A program made the position numbers and the translations under genes. This document shows, in pieces, positions 1-12,786 of a stretch of 64,000 nt of DNA (its first letter is position 1; each line of letters starts with the position of its first letter). Origin of the DNA: Holothuria scabra. Lineage: Eukaryota; Echinodermata; Holothuroidea; Aspidochirotida; Holothuriidae. Where the stretch lies: contig CM074185.1 of the NCBI GenBank assembly GCA_037179385.1, positions 11,460,922 to 11,524,921 of the forward strand, read 5' to 3'. Below the pieces are notes generated by a model. The model searched no databases and was not told where the DNA came from. It saw only the letters and a program-made list of their open reading frames with translations.

Positions 1-968
1 GCGAGTGTTAAAAGCTGCATGTACCCAGCCCTGAAACAGGAATTTCATGTCTGTAATTTTTAGATTTTTAGAATTTTCAATGTAAAAAATTGTTGAAGAG
101 AAATCTGCCTCTCTGTCACGGCCTCGCACGCCTATGCACGATAAAACTTACGCTGTCAAACAGCCTATATAGGCCTATATCCGTTACCCAACTATGAATC
201 ATACTCCCCCCCCCCCCCCATATTCACCTTGTATTTACCAGTTACATCCGCGCGTCGCCACTTGAGATCAGCATGGGACCAAACCAAGACCAACGCATTC
301 ATCAATAGTCGGATGCCATATGCACACTACAAACCTGACAACTAGTACAATTTTGGCATAGTTTTTACAATTATAAATTTCCAATAGATTTCACGAATGA
401 TGGTCCCCAAATTACGATTTCACTATTCAGCATACCATCTTCTCTTTTGCTATTCCTGGTCAAATGTCCGCATATTTCACGGGTAGAAAATAACGCTGTG
501 AGTGAAGATATTTTGATGATTTATTTTTAATTTTTTCTTATTTCAATTTCTAATTAATCTTTCACAAGTTTGATTTTCCGGGGGGGGGGGGCAAGTGCCC
601 CCCTTGCCCCCCTTCCGGACGCCCATGCTTGTAGGGTCTTTACCTCTCTCAACATTATACAAGTTTTGCGTATCTAACTCACCTTTATTCAATTTTCATG
701 ATTATGTGCAAATAAAGTATAGGAATGGGAATTACCTTTATATATATTCATGGTTTTTACTGCTTTTACATCAAATACTCAACTTTGTCATTTTCATGCA
801 TGTCACACGTTCTGTTCCATTTCTATTAGCACACCAATGGTGGAACACCGTGGACTAGTAAAAGAAAACCCACCTCATCTCTCAGTGTAAGCCAGATAGT
901 GATACTATAAAGTCATTAATTGTGAGACATTGCAAAATATTTCATTTAGAGAGAAACTGTATTATCAG
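1..968. other. No gene recognised; low-complexity tracts
   Basis: I see no coding exon here. The stretch has a C homopolymer near 206-219 and a G run near 581-591 followed by C-rich sequence. Open frames are short and have no recognisable protein. It ends at the left boundary of the TIR element that begins at 969. Confidence 0.5.
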
Positions 969-2996
969 CATAGGCGGCGGAAGCGGGGCCAGGGGGGCCT
1001 GCCCCCCTCCAATAACTGAATGCCGGAAATGAATTTTTCAAAAGTAATTAAACAAATTTAAGTTGCTTTTATTACATTCCGGCTATTCTTTGGCTCCAAT
1101 ATTACTTTTCAGAGTGCAAAAGTTGCAGAGGTTCCGGGGGCTTCGTCCCCCGGACCCCAACATTAACGATAGCCTGTAGGAGACTTTATTTTTGCCCTTC
1201 AAACAGTTGCAGGATATGCTGCAATTGTGCCCCACTCTGAATTTCGGAATAAACTCAGGTAGCCTGTGACAAGCTTCATGTCTTCGGAATCTCTTGACTT
1301 TTTACTCGTCGGGTTTCAGGATGGATAATTTTCTAACAGATTTGCAGTGGATAAAATTGTTTTAATAGCTTCAAATCTTTGCCGAAAAACAGCAGAGGCT
1401 ATATTTAAAGAACAATTTTCATGGGATATAAAAAATATCTGAGACACATTTGGGTAGAATGTGAAAAACGTTTTCATCATCCCAACTTCAATGACTGTAG
1501 TCTTGCAAAAATTTATCCCAAATGGTCATGTATTCGGGCAAAGGTTAGAAAATGCAGGGATGTTTTCAATTGCCAAATTAATTCAACGGAAAGACAGGAG
1601 GATATTCAGCTCCCCAAAAGTTTGCCATCTATCCTTCACTAGAGCCAAATGTGGGCAATGGTTATGAGAATCGGGTGATTTGTTTTTCGATACTTAAATG
1701 ATGCAGGGTGAGAATGTCTTCCCGTAAGTCTGCTTGAAAATTCATGTCAACACACCTTGTAACGTGACAATTCTGTCAATAGAGTCGCATTAGAGTAAAA
1801 TTCATTAGCATGTTTTCAATCTCGGTTTGTAGTTCCCCCCAAAATATGCGGGACCATTTCATCGATTGGTAGCGAAACATTTTATCTTGTAATTCTCTGC
1901 TCAAATAGCGACTGCTTAGATCCCCCTAAAAGCCTGGGAAATGCCATTTTCGACTGTCTCATGGTTCAAAATTTTTTGTTCGCTTCGCGCCAACCAGTGG
2001 TGAAACTCCGCGCAGATAGTCTTCCTAGCAGCATTTCAGTTTCAAATGAACATTTTTGAGCAATAAGAACTCCGAATTAGCGACTTCTAAGACCTCCTGT
2101 AAGCGTAGGAAATGACATTTTTGACTGTCTGAAGTGATCAGATTTTTCAAAATTTCTTGTACGTTTCGCCCCAACTTATGGTTGTGCTGCAATTAGATCG
2201 CTTCAAAGCAGAATTTAAGTTTCAAGTAACCATTTTTTTACAAAAGGAAACTGAAAATACTCAAATAGCGACTGCTTAGATGTTTTGTACGCTTCGCGCC
2301 AACCAATGGCGACAATCCGCTTAGTCTTTCTGGCTGAATTTTATTTTGGAACGAACGTTCGTCTAAGATGAACGAATTTTCAATTTTCTGGACGCTCCGC
2401 GCCAACCAGTGGTGATGCTCCGCTTTGACTGTCTTACGGGCAGAATTACATTTTTCGGGCAAAAATCTTCCACCCCAAAACTGAAATGCTCCCTTAAGCC
2501 TCTGGAAATGTCTTACACAGGCGGAACAGCTGCTTGCAACATTCAGCAGGATTCCGGATTTGCGATCCTAGGACACATAGTCCAGTGAAGTAATGAACTG
2601 AGCTAACAATTATCTCCAAAGTGTTTTAATCTTAGAAAAATCACAAATTTTTCTCACCAGAATTAGCGACAAATATACCTGGCAAATGCCATTTCCAGCC
2701 ATCTGGGAGGTTTTAAAATCCAACATTTTCTTTGTACGCTCCACACCAACTAATGGTGGCGCTACTCTTAGATAGTATTCTCCAGCCACTCTCTACAAAA
2801 GTATCCAGCCTCCCCCATGAACCCCTACCAGGGTTTTGCTCCCTGAACACCACCAGGGGCTCTTAAGCAATCCCCTGGACCCCACGCCGATCGGGTTTTG
2901 TGCTTCGCGTAAAACCGGATCCCCTACGGCGTCACCGTTTTGTCGGCTGCCGAAAACTTGTGGCCCCCCAATAAAAAACATCTTCCGCCGCCTACG
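969..2996. mobile_element. Non-autonomous TIR element, ATCAG duplication
   Basis: A 15-bp imperfect terminal inverted repeat, CATAGGCGGCGGAAG on the left and CTTCCGCCGCCTACG on the right, bounds about 2 kb. ATCAG flanks both ends (964-968 and 2997-3001), consistent with a 5-bp target-site duplication. No transposase frame is visible. The interior repeats a module around GCGCCAACCAGTGGTG several times (near 1988, 2296, 2399 and 2744); related modules occur in the hAT-type elements at 4951 and 28204. The right end lies about 200 bp upstream of the exon 2 acceptor of copy A, so the element probably sits in that gene's intron. The superfamily is not assigned. Confidence 0.6.
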
Positions 2997-3202
2997 ATCA
3001 GTGCAACCAAACACTCACTGACTTCCATTTTAAGCATGAGACCATTTGCAAGAAACTGGTAATAACTTGATTTTTTATCATCTTTCCTTCCGTAATAATC
3101 TCAAGTTCAATGTCTGGTTAGTACATTTTCTCTTCAATATTGTGAACTACATTACCCGCCCCCCCCCCCCCCAAAAATCTACATTTTCCTATTTTTTATC
3201 AG

Positions 3203-3861
3203 AAATAGGAAACATTTTACTCAAAGACGATGCTGAGTGGAAAATTGCTATAACGGCTGGTGACATTTCACATCCACCAAGGGATACAAATCCCCATCGT
3301 TTCGTCGCAATGAAGATTTACAAAGAGGATATATCCCTAGACTTGGCATTTTTCACGACTAAAGAACTAACAGAGGACTCATCCATCTTTGTTGTTGATA
3401 GCATATCTTGGTCTGATGGAGTGATAAGAGTAAAGCGTGGTGTAGACTTCTTGATTTTAAACACACAATTGGAGAAGAGTTGTAATAAAAAACTGAAGGA
3501 AATGCAGCCTACCAATATCACAATGTTTTCACTCGAATCATGGTATCCCCACGGGTTACATGTATGCGATGCTGGTTACGGATGGCCCCAGAGCGTTTGT
3601 GACCATGTGAAGGAATATCGATGTGGACTCCAAAAAGCAGAGAATGACATTTGTTTCAGAAATATTCATGAAGGTTACAGTTGCGGAATGGATATGGAAA
3701 TTGAATTCATGAGTGGTGTTTTTCGAGAGAAGTCTTTAATCACCGCAGAGACTCCACTGAAGAGTGTTTCGGGTTACCACTTTCATGGGTTGAGACACAT
3801 GAACATTATCTATCCCTGCATTTATGACCATGCTACTCAAAAGGGTCGAAATGATGGCTGA
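3203..3861 (+). CDS. Family copy A, exon 2 (secreted Cys-rich protein)
   Basis: This is the only fully open exon 2 of the tandem family. A pyrimidine-rich tract and AG at 3201-3202 precede it, and it enters in phase 1 like the other copies. It encodes about 218 residues to TGA at 3859-3861. Motifs in order are 'ISWSDGVIRVKRG', 'ESWYP', 'GWPQSVCDH', 'NIHEGYSCGM', 'GVFREKSL', 'SGYHFHGLRH' and 'YPCIYD'. Seven cysteines match sister-copy positions; with one in exon 1 the family would have eight, compatible with four disulfides (inference). No transmembrane segment is visible. Exon 1 is not found in the upstream 3.2 kb and presumably lies outside the window. Frame upstream of the acceptor is intron read-through. 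I do not recognise the family and infer only that the protein is probably secreted. Confidence 0.8.
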
Positions 3862-4950
3862 CAAAACCGTTTTTTACTCATCAGCACTTCGGAGTGTCAT
3901 TCTGTCAACATCGCTTTCCCTTCCTTTCTTCAACCGTCATATGATCCTTTGGTGGCATATTTTACATATGTTTTAAACAATGCATAGAAGACTTGAGTTT
4001 CTCGTTTCAATCTGCTATATGACTTGTGAAATACTTAATGTTATTCTACAAAGACTATCCAAACTAACAGCAAACAATATTCTTCGAAGGGAAACTTTAG
4101 TTTTGGAAAAATTTTTAAGCCCTAATCCAGAACATATTGAAAAGTTATAAGCCTTTAAATTGTTAATGTGGATTTGTATAACCAGGGAGTTGGCAACTCC
4201 CTGGTCTAACAGCATTTGGTGAAAGGGTCTACCCCTCCATATACAAATAAATTCCCTTTTCGATACTTCAAAGTGGTTATTAGCTTTATTTCCTTCTCCT
4301 GTATGCAATGTGACTCTTCATTTTTGGTGCGATATGTAAAAGGTGTGACTAACTGCAAAAAATCTGGGCAATATCTTTGAATATCATTTAAGGACTTACG
4401 GTTACCGATTAACGTTTCCCTGGAATTTTTTTGGAGAAGAAATTTAGATATCCTAAAAATTTTAATATCTGGACATATGTTAAGAGATTCTTTGTCATAT
4501 ATGCCAACATTTCAGAAGAAATTAATCTGAACCTCTTACATTCTAAAGACCAACTGTAGGTAATTAAAGCGTTTTGACCTTTGGAGCACATTTGAGTTCT
4601 AGAGGAAACATCGATGGGGTAACAGAGAAGGAGGCCAGTGGAATCTTTGGAACATTTCCACCAGACTTTATTTTGGGGATTCTGATGTGCTTTCATATTC
4701 GGTTATTTGGGCTGTAACCTAAGTAAATATGGGGAATAGTGTTACTTTAAACATTTAGGTATTGCCACAAACGGTATGAAAATATTCCTTAATCTCGCTA
4801 CACATGTTAGTTCTTGTTTGATCTTCGAAATACCGAAGAACATTCGTTTTTATATTTAACTCCAAGACTGCTAAAAAGGTCTGGCGCCAATGAATTACCC
4901 AGAGAGTAGATTTCCAGGTTAAGGAACTGTAAAGGAAACTGTTAAGGAAG
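3862..4950. other. 3' flank of copy A, no gene recognised
   Basis: Apart from the hairpin at 4182-4206, I see no exon, repeat boundary or RNA gene. The 3' UTR of copy A is expected here, but no strong AATAAA lies within 300 bp of the stop. Confidence 0.4.
4182..4206. other. Perfect 11-bp-arm hairpin 3' of copy A
   Basis: ACCAGGGAGTT, a GGC loop and AACTCCCTGGT form a perfect hairpin about 320 bp beyond the stop codon of copy A. A close relative lies about 75 bp beyond copy C. Confidence 0.6.
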
Positions 4951-6454
4951 CATTGGCGTAGCCAGGGGGCCCTGTGGCGCAGCCTGAGGGAAGGTCCTCG
5001 GGGCCCAAGGTCCCCCAGATTTTCTTTAGGCCCCCGTAAATTTTTGCGTCCTAATAAAGTAACTGAGAAAAAAATAAAATGTTTGAACGGAAATAAAAAC
5101 TTTGAAGTATTTCCTTCAAACAAAATAAATAGATAAAATGTGCAACAGTTAAGAAACCATGCATGAATGTGTGTCAAACACATGTTGTGCGCACGTATGA
5201 ACTTAAGTAATAACTTCAAAATACCTACTTTCACCAAATAAGATACCGTATACAATCTGCACTGTCGTTTATTGCATTTCATTTCGAAGATGAAACGAAC
5301 GTCTCGACGACAAACTCGAATGTGACTATGTTAGGTAAAGACCCATTCTGCCTGTCGGATAGCTGGTTGATTTACTGAAAGCAATGTAATCATACACTGG
5401 AGACCATTCTTACACGACCATTCCACGTCTTAATCATAAACAAAATATGCCGTAAGGGTAAGGCACTGCCTTCGAATAATTATTCCCTTCCATCCGTAAC
5501 AAGTAGGCCTATGTCGTGCCTCACTCATGCCCATGACAAGTGCCACTGTTGAACAATTTTTTCGAAAAGTTCTCTTTTTATTCGTTGAAACTGGTATCCG
5601 GGCGAATTGAAAAATGTCCACAAGGTCCGGATTTCATGTGTTTAACACATGATTCATACTTCTGCTTTGCAGTTCAAATATTTTGAGAGATTTACTCGTA
5701 GTATTTTAATTTTGATTACGTAATGTACCGATGACTGAAAAAATACTGCACCATTTTGCATGTAGATACCTCTGAATACCGGAAAACATTGTTTCTTTGA
5801 CAGTATGTATATCACTTGTAAAATTTCTGCAAAGAATAAAAATGAGTATTTTGAACTTATTCATGCTCTCCAAAAAGTAAAATCCTAGAACGTAGACCTA
5901 TAATCAGTTCAAAGTTTTGCAAAACATAGCACATATTACATCTAGGAAATCTAACGCAAAGAAAGTTTCTCAGAGGGGGACACAACTACTTTTGGTTTTC
6001 CTATAAAAGCTGAAATCCATTCAAATATTTCCGCATTTGCGATCTACGTCTTCCTGAAGTTAACAATTTCTGCTAAGGGAAAGGGAGATACCGGTTCCCT
6101 TAAGTCTCATCTCCAAGGCCACAGATCAGAAATGCCCAGTTTCGGGTTCCCCAAAAATTGTATGTATTACCATTTTTCATAGATTCTTTTTCTATTCACA
6201 TCATTTGAGAAGTGGCAGACATGAGATTCGTATTCCAAGGCTGGGTTCATCCAGCTTAAAACACGTGGGAAGTGCCGTTTCCGGCAATCTGGAGGGTTTG
6301 TAAAGTCCCAAATTTTTGGTATGCTCCGCGCCAACTGATGGTGGCGCTGCGCTTAGATAGTCTTGCCTCGCCTGAACCTAGGAGGTGACAGGCCCCCACT
6401 TGTTACCTAGCCCCCACCCATTTCCCCTTAACTTCCATCCTGGCGAGGCCAATG
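4951..6454. mobile_element. Decayed hAT-type non-autonomous element, copy 1
   Basis: The left end CATTGGCGTAGCCAGG pairs with the right end CCTGGCGAGGCCAATG. The interior aligns over most of its length with the better preserved copy at 28204-29779: a shared left subterminal GC-rich block and a 'CAAACACATG'-like stretch, a central block around 5215-5420, and the GCGCCAACTGATGGTGGCG module near 6312. 'AAGGAAG' occurs on both flanks but is offset by two bases, so the duplication is imperfect. No transposase is encoded; the 175-residue reverse open frame here is element DNA without recognisable protein motifs. Confidence 0.65.
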
Positions 6455-6543
6455 AAAAGGAAGTCGCCGAGGCAAACCTAAACGTGCTCTTAAAAGAACA
6501 ATGTTACTAGCCGAGGCAAAATTGGTAAAGTTAGCGTAGTACT

Positions 6544-7291
6544 CCTCTAGACCAGGCGGAGAAGGGGGGGGGTATCGTCACCCGAAAGCGAAATTTATGA
6601 GACCAAGTGGATTTGGTCAATAATGGGTCGCTGATTCCGGAAATCGAGGGTATACGGGCCATATCCGGGCCACAATTAAAATTGTATGTATTGTATATTA
6701 ATACCAAGAGAAAGAAGTCAACTCACAAACCAACACAACCCTAGTTGTCGGCACCAACTTATGCGAGTTAATTCTTCAAAAGGGGTCCATTGTTCCCAGA
6801 TGAGGGGGGGGGGGGGGTCGTCAGATAGCGCCAACCCTGCCGCTTGCTCTAAAATGAGTATCTATTGTGTTTGTAGGGTGTAAGACAGGTCTATTTTGAT
6901 GTAATTTTCCATGACTCAAACCCTCGGCCTATTTCTCTGCTAACATTACACTACTTGACCTTTAACCTTATCTAATTAGCATATTAATATGAATACTAAT
7001 ATGTCCCCGTATTTATCAGTTGACATTATATTTACAGAATATAAGGACCAAATCTCACATCAGTTCAAGACTGGACCGTAAATATATGGAGGAAAGGAGA
7101 TTTTTGATAAATAGAGGGCGCCTTTTGAACTTTAAACGTCAAAATGGCGCATAAAAGCCCGGATATGGCCCGTATACCCTCAATTTTCGGAATCAGCGAC
7201 CCAAAATTGACCAAATCCACTTGGTCTCATAAATTTCGCTTTCGGGTAACGATACTCCCCCCCCCCCCTTCTCCGCCCTGGTCTACTCTAG
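6544..7291. mobile_element. Foldback element with ~130-bp inverted arms
   Basis: The left arm (6544-6672) and right arm (7157-7291) are near-perfect inverted repeats, sharing for example ACCAAGTGGATTTGGTC, CCGAAAGCGAAATTTATGAG and a G-tract/C-tract pair. The roughly 480-bp spacer contains no gene. I could not see a clear target-site duplication. Confidence 0.7.
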
Positions 7292-7519
7292 GTATTTAAA
7301 AAGACAGGAAATTTTGTTACGTTTGCATTTTACTGATATAGTCTGCATTAAGTTAATGAGAAACTATCGGAGTTAAGAGCAACAGCCACCGATTACTGAA
7401 TTTTATCTGTTCGTATGACTCCATGTAAACAAAATTCGCAGAAAAGTTATGTTTGCAAAGTAGGAGAGAAGCTTCATACAAGGCGTTGCGGGGTTTCATT
7501 TATATTTTTTGTGTAGGTA

Positions 7520-8293
7520 CAGTGGCGGGACTAAGGGGGGGGGGGGGGAGATGGGCATTTTGCCCACCAGGTTTTGTGCTTGCCCCTAATGCCCCAAAGA
7601 TAGGTCAGTTAGGATCTGAATAAACTGAAGCAAAAAATATGCCTCTCCAGAGATAAAACTTTCGTCCATGAAGAGGTATGCTATAAGTTAAGGACTTAAA
7701 ATTTTAAGGAGATTTATTTCCCTTTTTTGTAGGGGTTATGTCTTCGTTCCATATTTTCCACATTGGTTTCGGGAATTTATGTATACGACGCTGTTAAACA
7801 CGCAATAGAAAATATACTCTAGACGTGTTGTTCTTTTTTCGAAAACTGAATATATTTAGTCACTTCCCACCAAGATGTGGCAGCTTTATCTCCGTGCACA
7901 TGCACATCCACCAGTGTCGTTCATTTCCCCCTGCAGAGGTACAGATCAGTAAGTAGCGTGTTTAAAGGGGGCCGGGGCACAGCCTTCCCTACCATCGAAG
8001 TTATTCGGGAAAACCACTCAGTCGGGGGGTTTTAAGGGTTCGAGAGGAAGATGAAAAGTTTGAAGTTCGGAGAGACACTCTGAGCATTAAAACCTTAACC
8101 ACTGAAACATAGGTGTTAAAGCTAAAAAAAAGGTCCAGATAGCACAATTATGCCAACATGAGTCGGTCGCCAACAACTGAAGTGCAGAAAAGCAACAAAA
8201 AAGAGCAAAAAAGAAAAAAAGGTCCTCAAAATCAGTGCTAGTCGGGAGAATCACATGTTGTGCCCCACTTTCGAAATCCTGCATACGCCACTG
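7520..8293. mobile_element. Possible short hAT-like element
   Basis: CAGTGGCG on the left and CGCCACTG on the right resemble the termini of the hAT element at 28204. The flanks do not show a clear 8-bp duplication and the interior has no recognisable coding sequence. It could be two unrelated fragments. Confidence 0.35.
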
Positions 8294-8436
8294 GTGCCGA
8301 TCGAATTTCGACAAAGTGTTTGTCTTGCAATACTACCTTGCAAATTTGTGAAATCGTAAGTGATGGTGCCTTAATGAATTGGACGTAAAAAGTTAAGATG
8401 AGTCGTGTATTTTGCCACAAAACATTATTCTAGAAA

Positions 8437-8615
8437 TACACTATAAAAAATGTCTGTACATTTACAAAAAATAAAATAAAGAAAAACAAAAGAATACATA
8501 AAAAGTGCTGTCAACTCATTGACAGCACTTTTGTGTACTCCTTTTGTATTTCTTTACTTTTTCTTCTGTAATTGTACAAATATTCTGTAACATTACAGAA
8601 ATTTTTTACAGTGTA
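8437..8615. mobile_element. MITE with TA flanks and conserved central hairpin
   Basis: Terminal inverted repeats begin TACACTATAAAAAATG and end TTTTTTACAGTGTA. The centre carries the hairpin AAAGTGCTGTCA / TGACAGCACTTT. A second member with the same termini and the same central hairpin is at 21341-21540. TA at both ends fits a Tc1/mariner-type TA target (inference). Confidence 0.7.
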
Positions 8616-10298
8616 GCGGATGCTATAATGTTTTCGAATATGCATTATGCGAATTGAAACGCATTTAACACAATGCTTCGGAATTGATTAAGGAATTTGG
8701 TATGAACTTCAGGGAGCTAAACGTTCGAAATATATCAAGATTGGTAATCTCCATTACCCGGGCGAAACTCGAATATCACGAATGTGCGACTTCTTATTTC
8801 TCATAGTGAATGACTACTTGTGACTCAGTTTAAGACTTTTGCCTAATCAATCGGTAACACAAAGGAATTTTACCGTTCAATAGATGAATTGCTTTCGTCA
8901 TAATGCAAAAACGACCAAATACAGACACTTGAATCATGCACGTGATATTAGTAAGCCTGAAACAAAGTTGACGTTATGAAAGGATACAAGGAGATCACTC
9001 TGAGAGTTTAAATATATTTACAAACTCATTGAACAATGGATACTTTTCAAACTTAGAAATGAAGGTTTCGACATCAGAATAAAGTAGTGTTTAGATTAAA
9101 CTATGTCTTGCAGAATTGCATTTTCGGTAGCTTGGTTTACATTCAGAGACTTGAAAACCACCATTAGAGTATTCTGCCCTTTGAAACTGGGAGTCATGAC
9201 TTGGCCTACATTTTTTAACGAGAGTAAGCCGCATAAAGCAAACTGACCTTGGTATTTCTACCAGGTGTTCACAGCCCAAACAAAGGCCAGGTGTACAGCT
9301 TATTGCTGAAGATATTATAATTCTTGCTCGTTTGTAATTATGAACTTGCCTTTCGTCAATTTCTGAACATGAAGTACCTGTTTGGTAAGTATTTTATACG
9401 AAAATTTAAAAAGGAGCAAGAAGTACTTCATGTTTTTTAGTATACCGCACGCACATTGAAGCGAAAATATCTGTTTCTTGCACTGACCCCTTAATATTAA
9501 TGACTCCTAACAAGTGAGCCTTTAAAGGGCAAGCGTTGTCGCAAGAAATATGTTTTGAAGCAACATGTAAATCTCACAATTTTCTCCTTAGTTTACTTCA
9601 AAGTATCTAATACTTGAAGAATTCAAAGTTGAATTTTCAAGGGAAACAAAGCAGTTGTTCCTTGTAAATTTCACATTTGAGGAGGAAAATATTGTCACCT
9701 GGTTGTAAAGAGCCAGTCATAAAACATGAAAGTATACTACACTACTTTAAAATATGTTGCCTAAATTTTCCCTTTAAGGAGCATATAGCTCTTTGGTATG
9801 ATATTCTTTACCATTTGTTAAAACGTAGAGGAATCATCGACAAATTGTCAACACGTTCATATTTCAACGCTTTCACATTTTACAGGTTAATTTAATGTTC
9901 TAAATATTTTGGGACGAGCTGACGATGTATATTTGGACGTTGCGTTATTTAAATTGCTTCGGTGTATTTTTTCTGATGTTTTGTGTCACTCAAACTTGTT
10001 TGTCGTCCAAACTTCCACGTACGTGGAGATGATTTAAAAATATCATTTTATATTGTTGACGGTTCATTATTATTTCTATTTATTAAGGTTGTATTTGTTT
10101 AGTTCAGTTCCTTTTGGTTTATTAAAGTCGTAATTATTGTTCGATTTTATTTTACGATGCGGTGATAATTCAAGTTACATATACCACAGTATTATTGGGG
10201 CCGGTCTCCGTAGTTTCGGATAAGGCAGCGAGCTTATCCAGCTCCCAGACTAAGGAAACAAAGTTCTCTCGCCAGTTACTACACAATCGGACATAGTC
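8616..10298. other. 5' flank of copy B, no gene recognised
   Basis: I find no exon or repeat boundary in this stretch. The last 100 bp upstream of copy B presumably hold its promoter and 5' UTR, but no clear TATA box stands out. Confidence 0.35.
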
Positions 10299-12668
10299 AT
10301 GGGCAGGATCACGCTTTTGTATGGATTTCTGTTGCTTACTTCAGTGCAACAAAATGAATGTCGCACAGAGATACCAGATGTGGAGATTCAAGAAACACAG
10401 GTTTCCGGTGCTCATTTCAAAATTCCCCAGACTGTGATTGAAAATGAAATATACAGAAGAACAACACAAGGCAATTTATGTGATGAAGGTAAGGTCTTGG
10501 TGGTATATAAGTGGACTCTGCATCATAACAATTTTTCTTGCAAATCATTAATGAAGAGACTTTCTACTGGATTGTATTAGAAGCTACACCTGGTGTAGTT
10601 GATGTGTATACAATCTTGTACTCTAAAGCAACAACTAAGTAATTGACTTGCTTATATTGCATGATTAGTTCAACAAAGTAAATTCTTTTTTGAGGAAAGA
10701 GAAATATTTTTTTCCATATTAGCCTTTCAAAAGGAAGTTACTCTATTTTAGTCTAAAACCCTTTAGATGGTTTCATAGGATATCATAACATATCGATAAA
10801 ATTTAGGAACTGTGTGTTATTATAATAACTATAGTGAGAATTCAAACACGTTAAATCCTCACACAGAAGAGGCAGGTATTTGCAACAAATGAAGTGAACT
10901 TTGCTTGCTAGGAATAAAAGAAACTCACAACAAGGGTCGAACAACAGCTTTGAAGGACATACTGTTATTTTGCTGTGTTAAGTTATTCTACCTTACGAGG
11001 AGAAATGTATCGATCTGGTAAAGTTTCGTTGCTAACCGTCTTGAAAGTATATGGTGTTTCACATTTTGTGTGGTAAAATCTATATAATTTCTCTGGACAA
11101 CTTTATCACGACATTCATATCTGATATATCTTTAAGCTATTCCGAAATTTGCAAAAAATGGACAAAATGATTAAGACTTTAACAGGAAGTTAAGTTTAGA
11201 GCTGCTTACTTGTCCATAACAACCTTAAATTAAGGTATAATTTCACAAAAGCAATTGCTCTCCGATTTCTTGGGTGTGGAAGTCAGGGATATATCTAAAA
11301 GTTATCCGGAAATGTGTCAGAAATGAACAAAATGATTTAGACTTTAAAAAGAGGTTAATTTTTAATTAGAGCTGCTTACTTGTACATAACAACCTTATAT
11401 CAAAGTATGTTTTAAGAAGGACAATTGTTATCGAATAACTTGGGCGTGAAAGGGTCAGGCAACTATAGGAACAAATAGATCTGCCAATTGAGGTCATATA
11501 CTTGAACAGGAGAACTATGTTATCAAGTGGCTATTATTGAACAGATATGGTGTTGTGTCTCCTCCCTAACAACTCTTATAAGAATTACTAGTAAAAAGGT
11601 GTTATACCTGTTTTAATGTTTTATATAAGCGAGTTTGTATTTCAAAACAATTATCTTATAGTTATTATCTATTGTTGAAAATTCTTGTCAGCTTAGGGCA
11701 GAGTCATTTATCTACCTTGCAGTTATGGCCAAATCGGTTATGTGTTTCCTTTGTCCACCTGTCCATACTGGCCGGTGAGATAAATGAATTTCCCCTTACA
11801 ACTGATGTCATAATATGAAAAAGATGTTGATTCTGCACTTGTCAATCTCCTAAAAAGTTCTCTTCTAAATTGCCCTGTATTAATTGTGTTTTTGTTAATT
11901 TTTACTCTGAAGTTTATCTTTTTAATGAACTTGCCTAAAATGATGCCTTAATTGTAAAATTATGTTAACGTTGAGATAGTGTGATGCCCCTATTAGCATT
12001 ATGAATTGCCTTACACCTTTCAGATATACAAGACATTCTCAAAAAAGACAAAAGTGAATGGTCACTCTCAATAAATGTTGGATATGTGAGTCGTACACAA
12101 GGCAATGAAGACATAGACCCGTACCAACTACGTTGCTATGAAGATATTTGGAGAACAAGTTACTCTTGGTCTGGCATACTTCATTCCTAAATGGGTACAA
12201 GAGAGCTCACATGGCTTTCTTGTAGACAACATCACATGGTCTGATGGGGTGATTACAGTAACAAGTAATGATGATCATCTCGTTATGGGATTCAAGCTGG
12301 ATGACGATTGCAAAAACAATTTGAAGAGAGTACAAAAGAAAAACCAGACTTTGTCAATGCTTGAATCATGGTATCCGTACAACATGCATTTTTCCCATTG
12401 CAGAATCCACGGATGGCCAAAGAGCGTTTAAGATCATTTGACCGAAAACGTGTGTGATATTCGAAGAATGGACAATGACATCTGCCTGATGGACAGTTAC
12501 GAAGGACACTGGTGCGAATTTAGCATGAATATTACTAAATTGACTGGTATTTTTAGGGAGAAATCTTTGATGACCGCAACTGGGACCCCGGTGAATAGTT
12601 TTCATAGTTATCATTTTGAAGGACTGCGACATATGGGAATCGTTTATCCCTGCTTGTACGACAATTAA
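10299..12668 (+). pseudogene. Family copy B, two-exon pseudogene
   Basis: Exon 1 (10299-10488) starts with ATG, encodes a hydrophobic signal peptide ('LLYGFLLLTSV') and the conserved 'HFKIPQTVIENEIYRRTTQG', and ends in phase 1 at a GTAAGG donor. Exon 2 (12024-12668) follows a TTTCAG acceptor. Two lesions break it. One extra base near 12126-12132 shifts the frame just before 'YVAMKIFGEQVTLGL'. Further on, TAA at about 12428 replaces the cysteine codon of the conserved 'SVCDH'. The remainder ('NVCDI', 'GIFREKSL', 'YHFEGLRHMGIVYPC') is clear and ends at TAA 12666-12668. The intron is about 1.5 kb. A transcript may still be made, but the ancestral protein is not. Confidence 0.8.
11110..11460. repeat. 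Diverged tandem duplication (~170 bp) in the intron of copy B
   Basis: Two adjacent units share 'GACAAAATGATT'-like sequence, then AGAGCTGCTTACTTGT and ACATAACAACCTTA, about 170 bp apart (GCTGCTTACT at 11201 and 11371). There is no coding content. Confidence 0.6.
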
Positions 12669-12770
12669 AAATACATAGTACACCAGCGTAAATGAGCTCA
12701 TCCTGTCTCATATATCTAACTATACTCTCATGATAAACATACATAGTCAAAACACTATTTATCATCTGTC

Positions 12771-12786
12771 AATAAATCTTAATAAA
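12771..12786 (+). promoter_or_regulatory. Polyadenylation signals of copy B
   Basis: Two AATAAA hexamers (12771-12776 and 12781-12786) lie about 105-115 bp after the stop codon of copy B, a sensible spacing for its 3' end. Confidence 0.5.
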
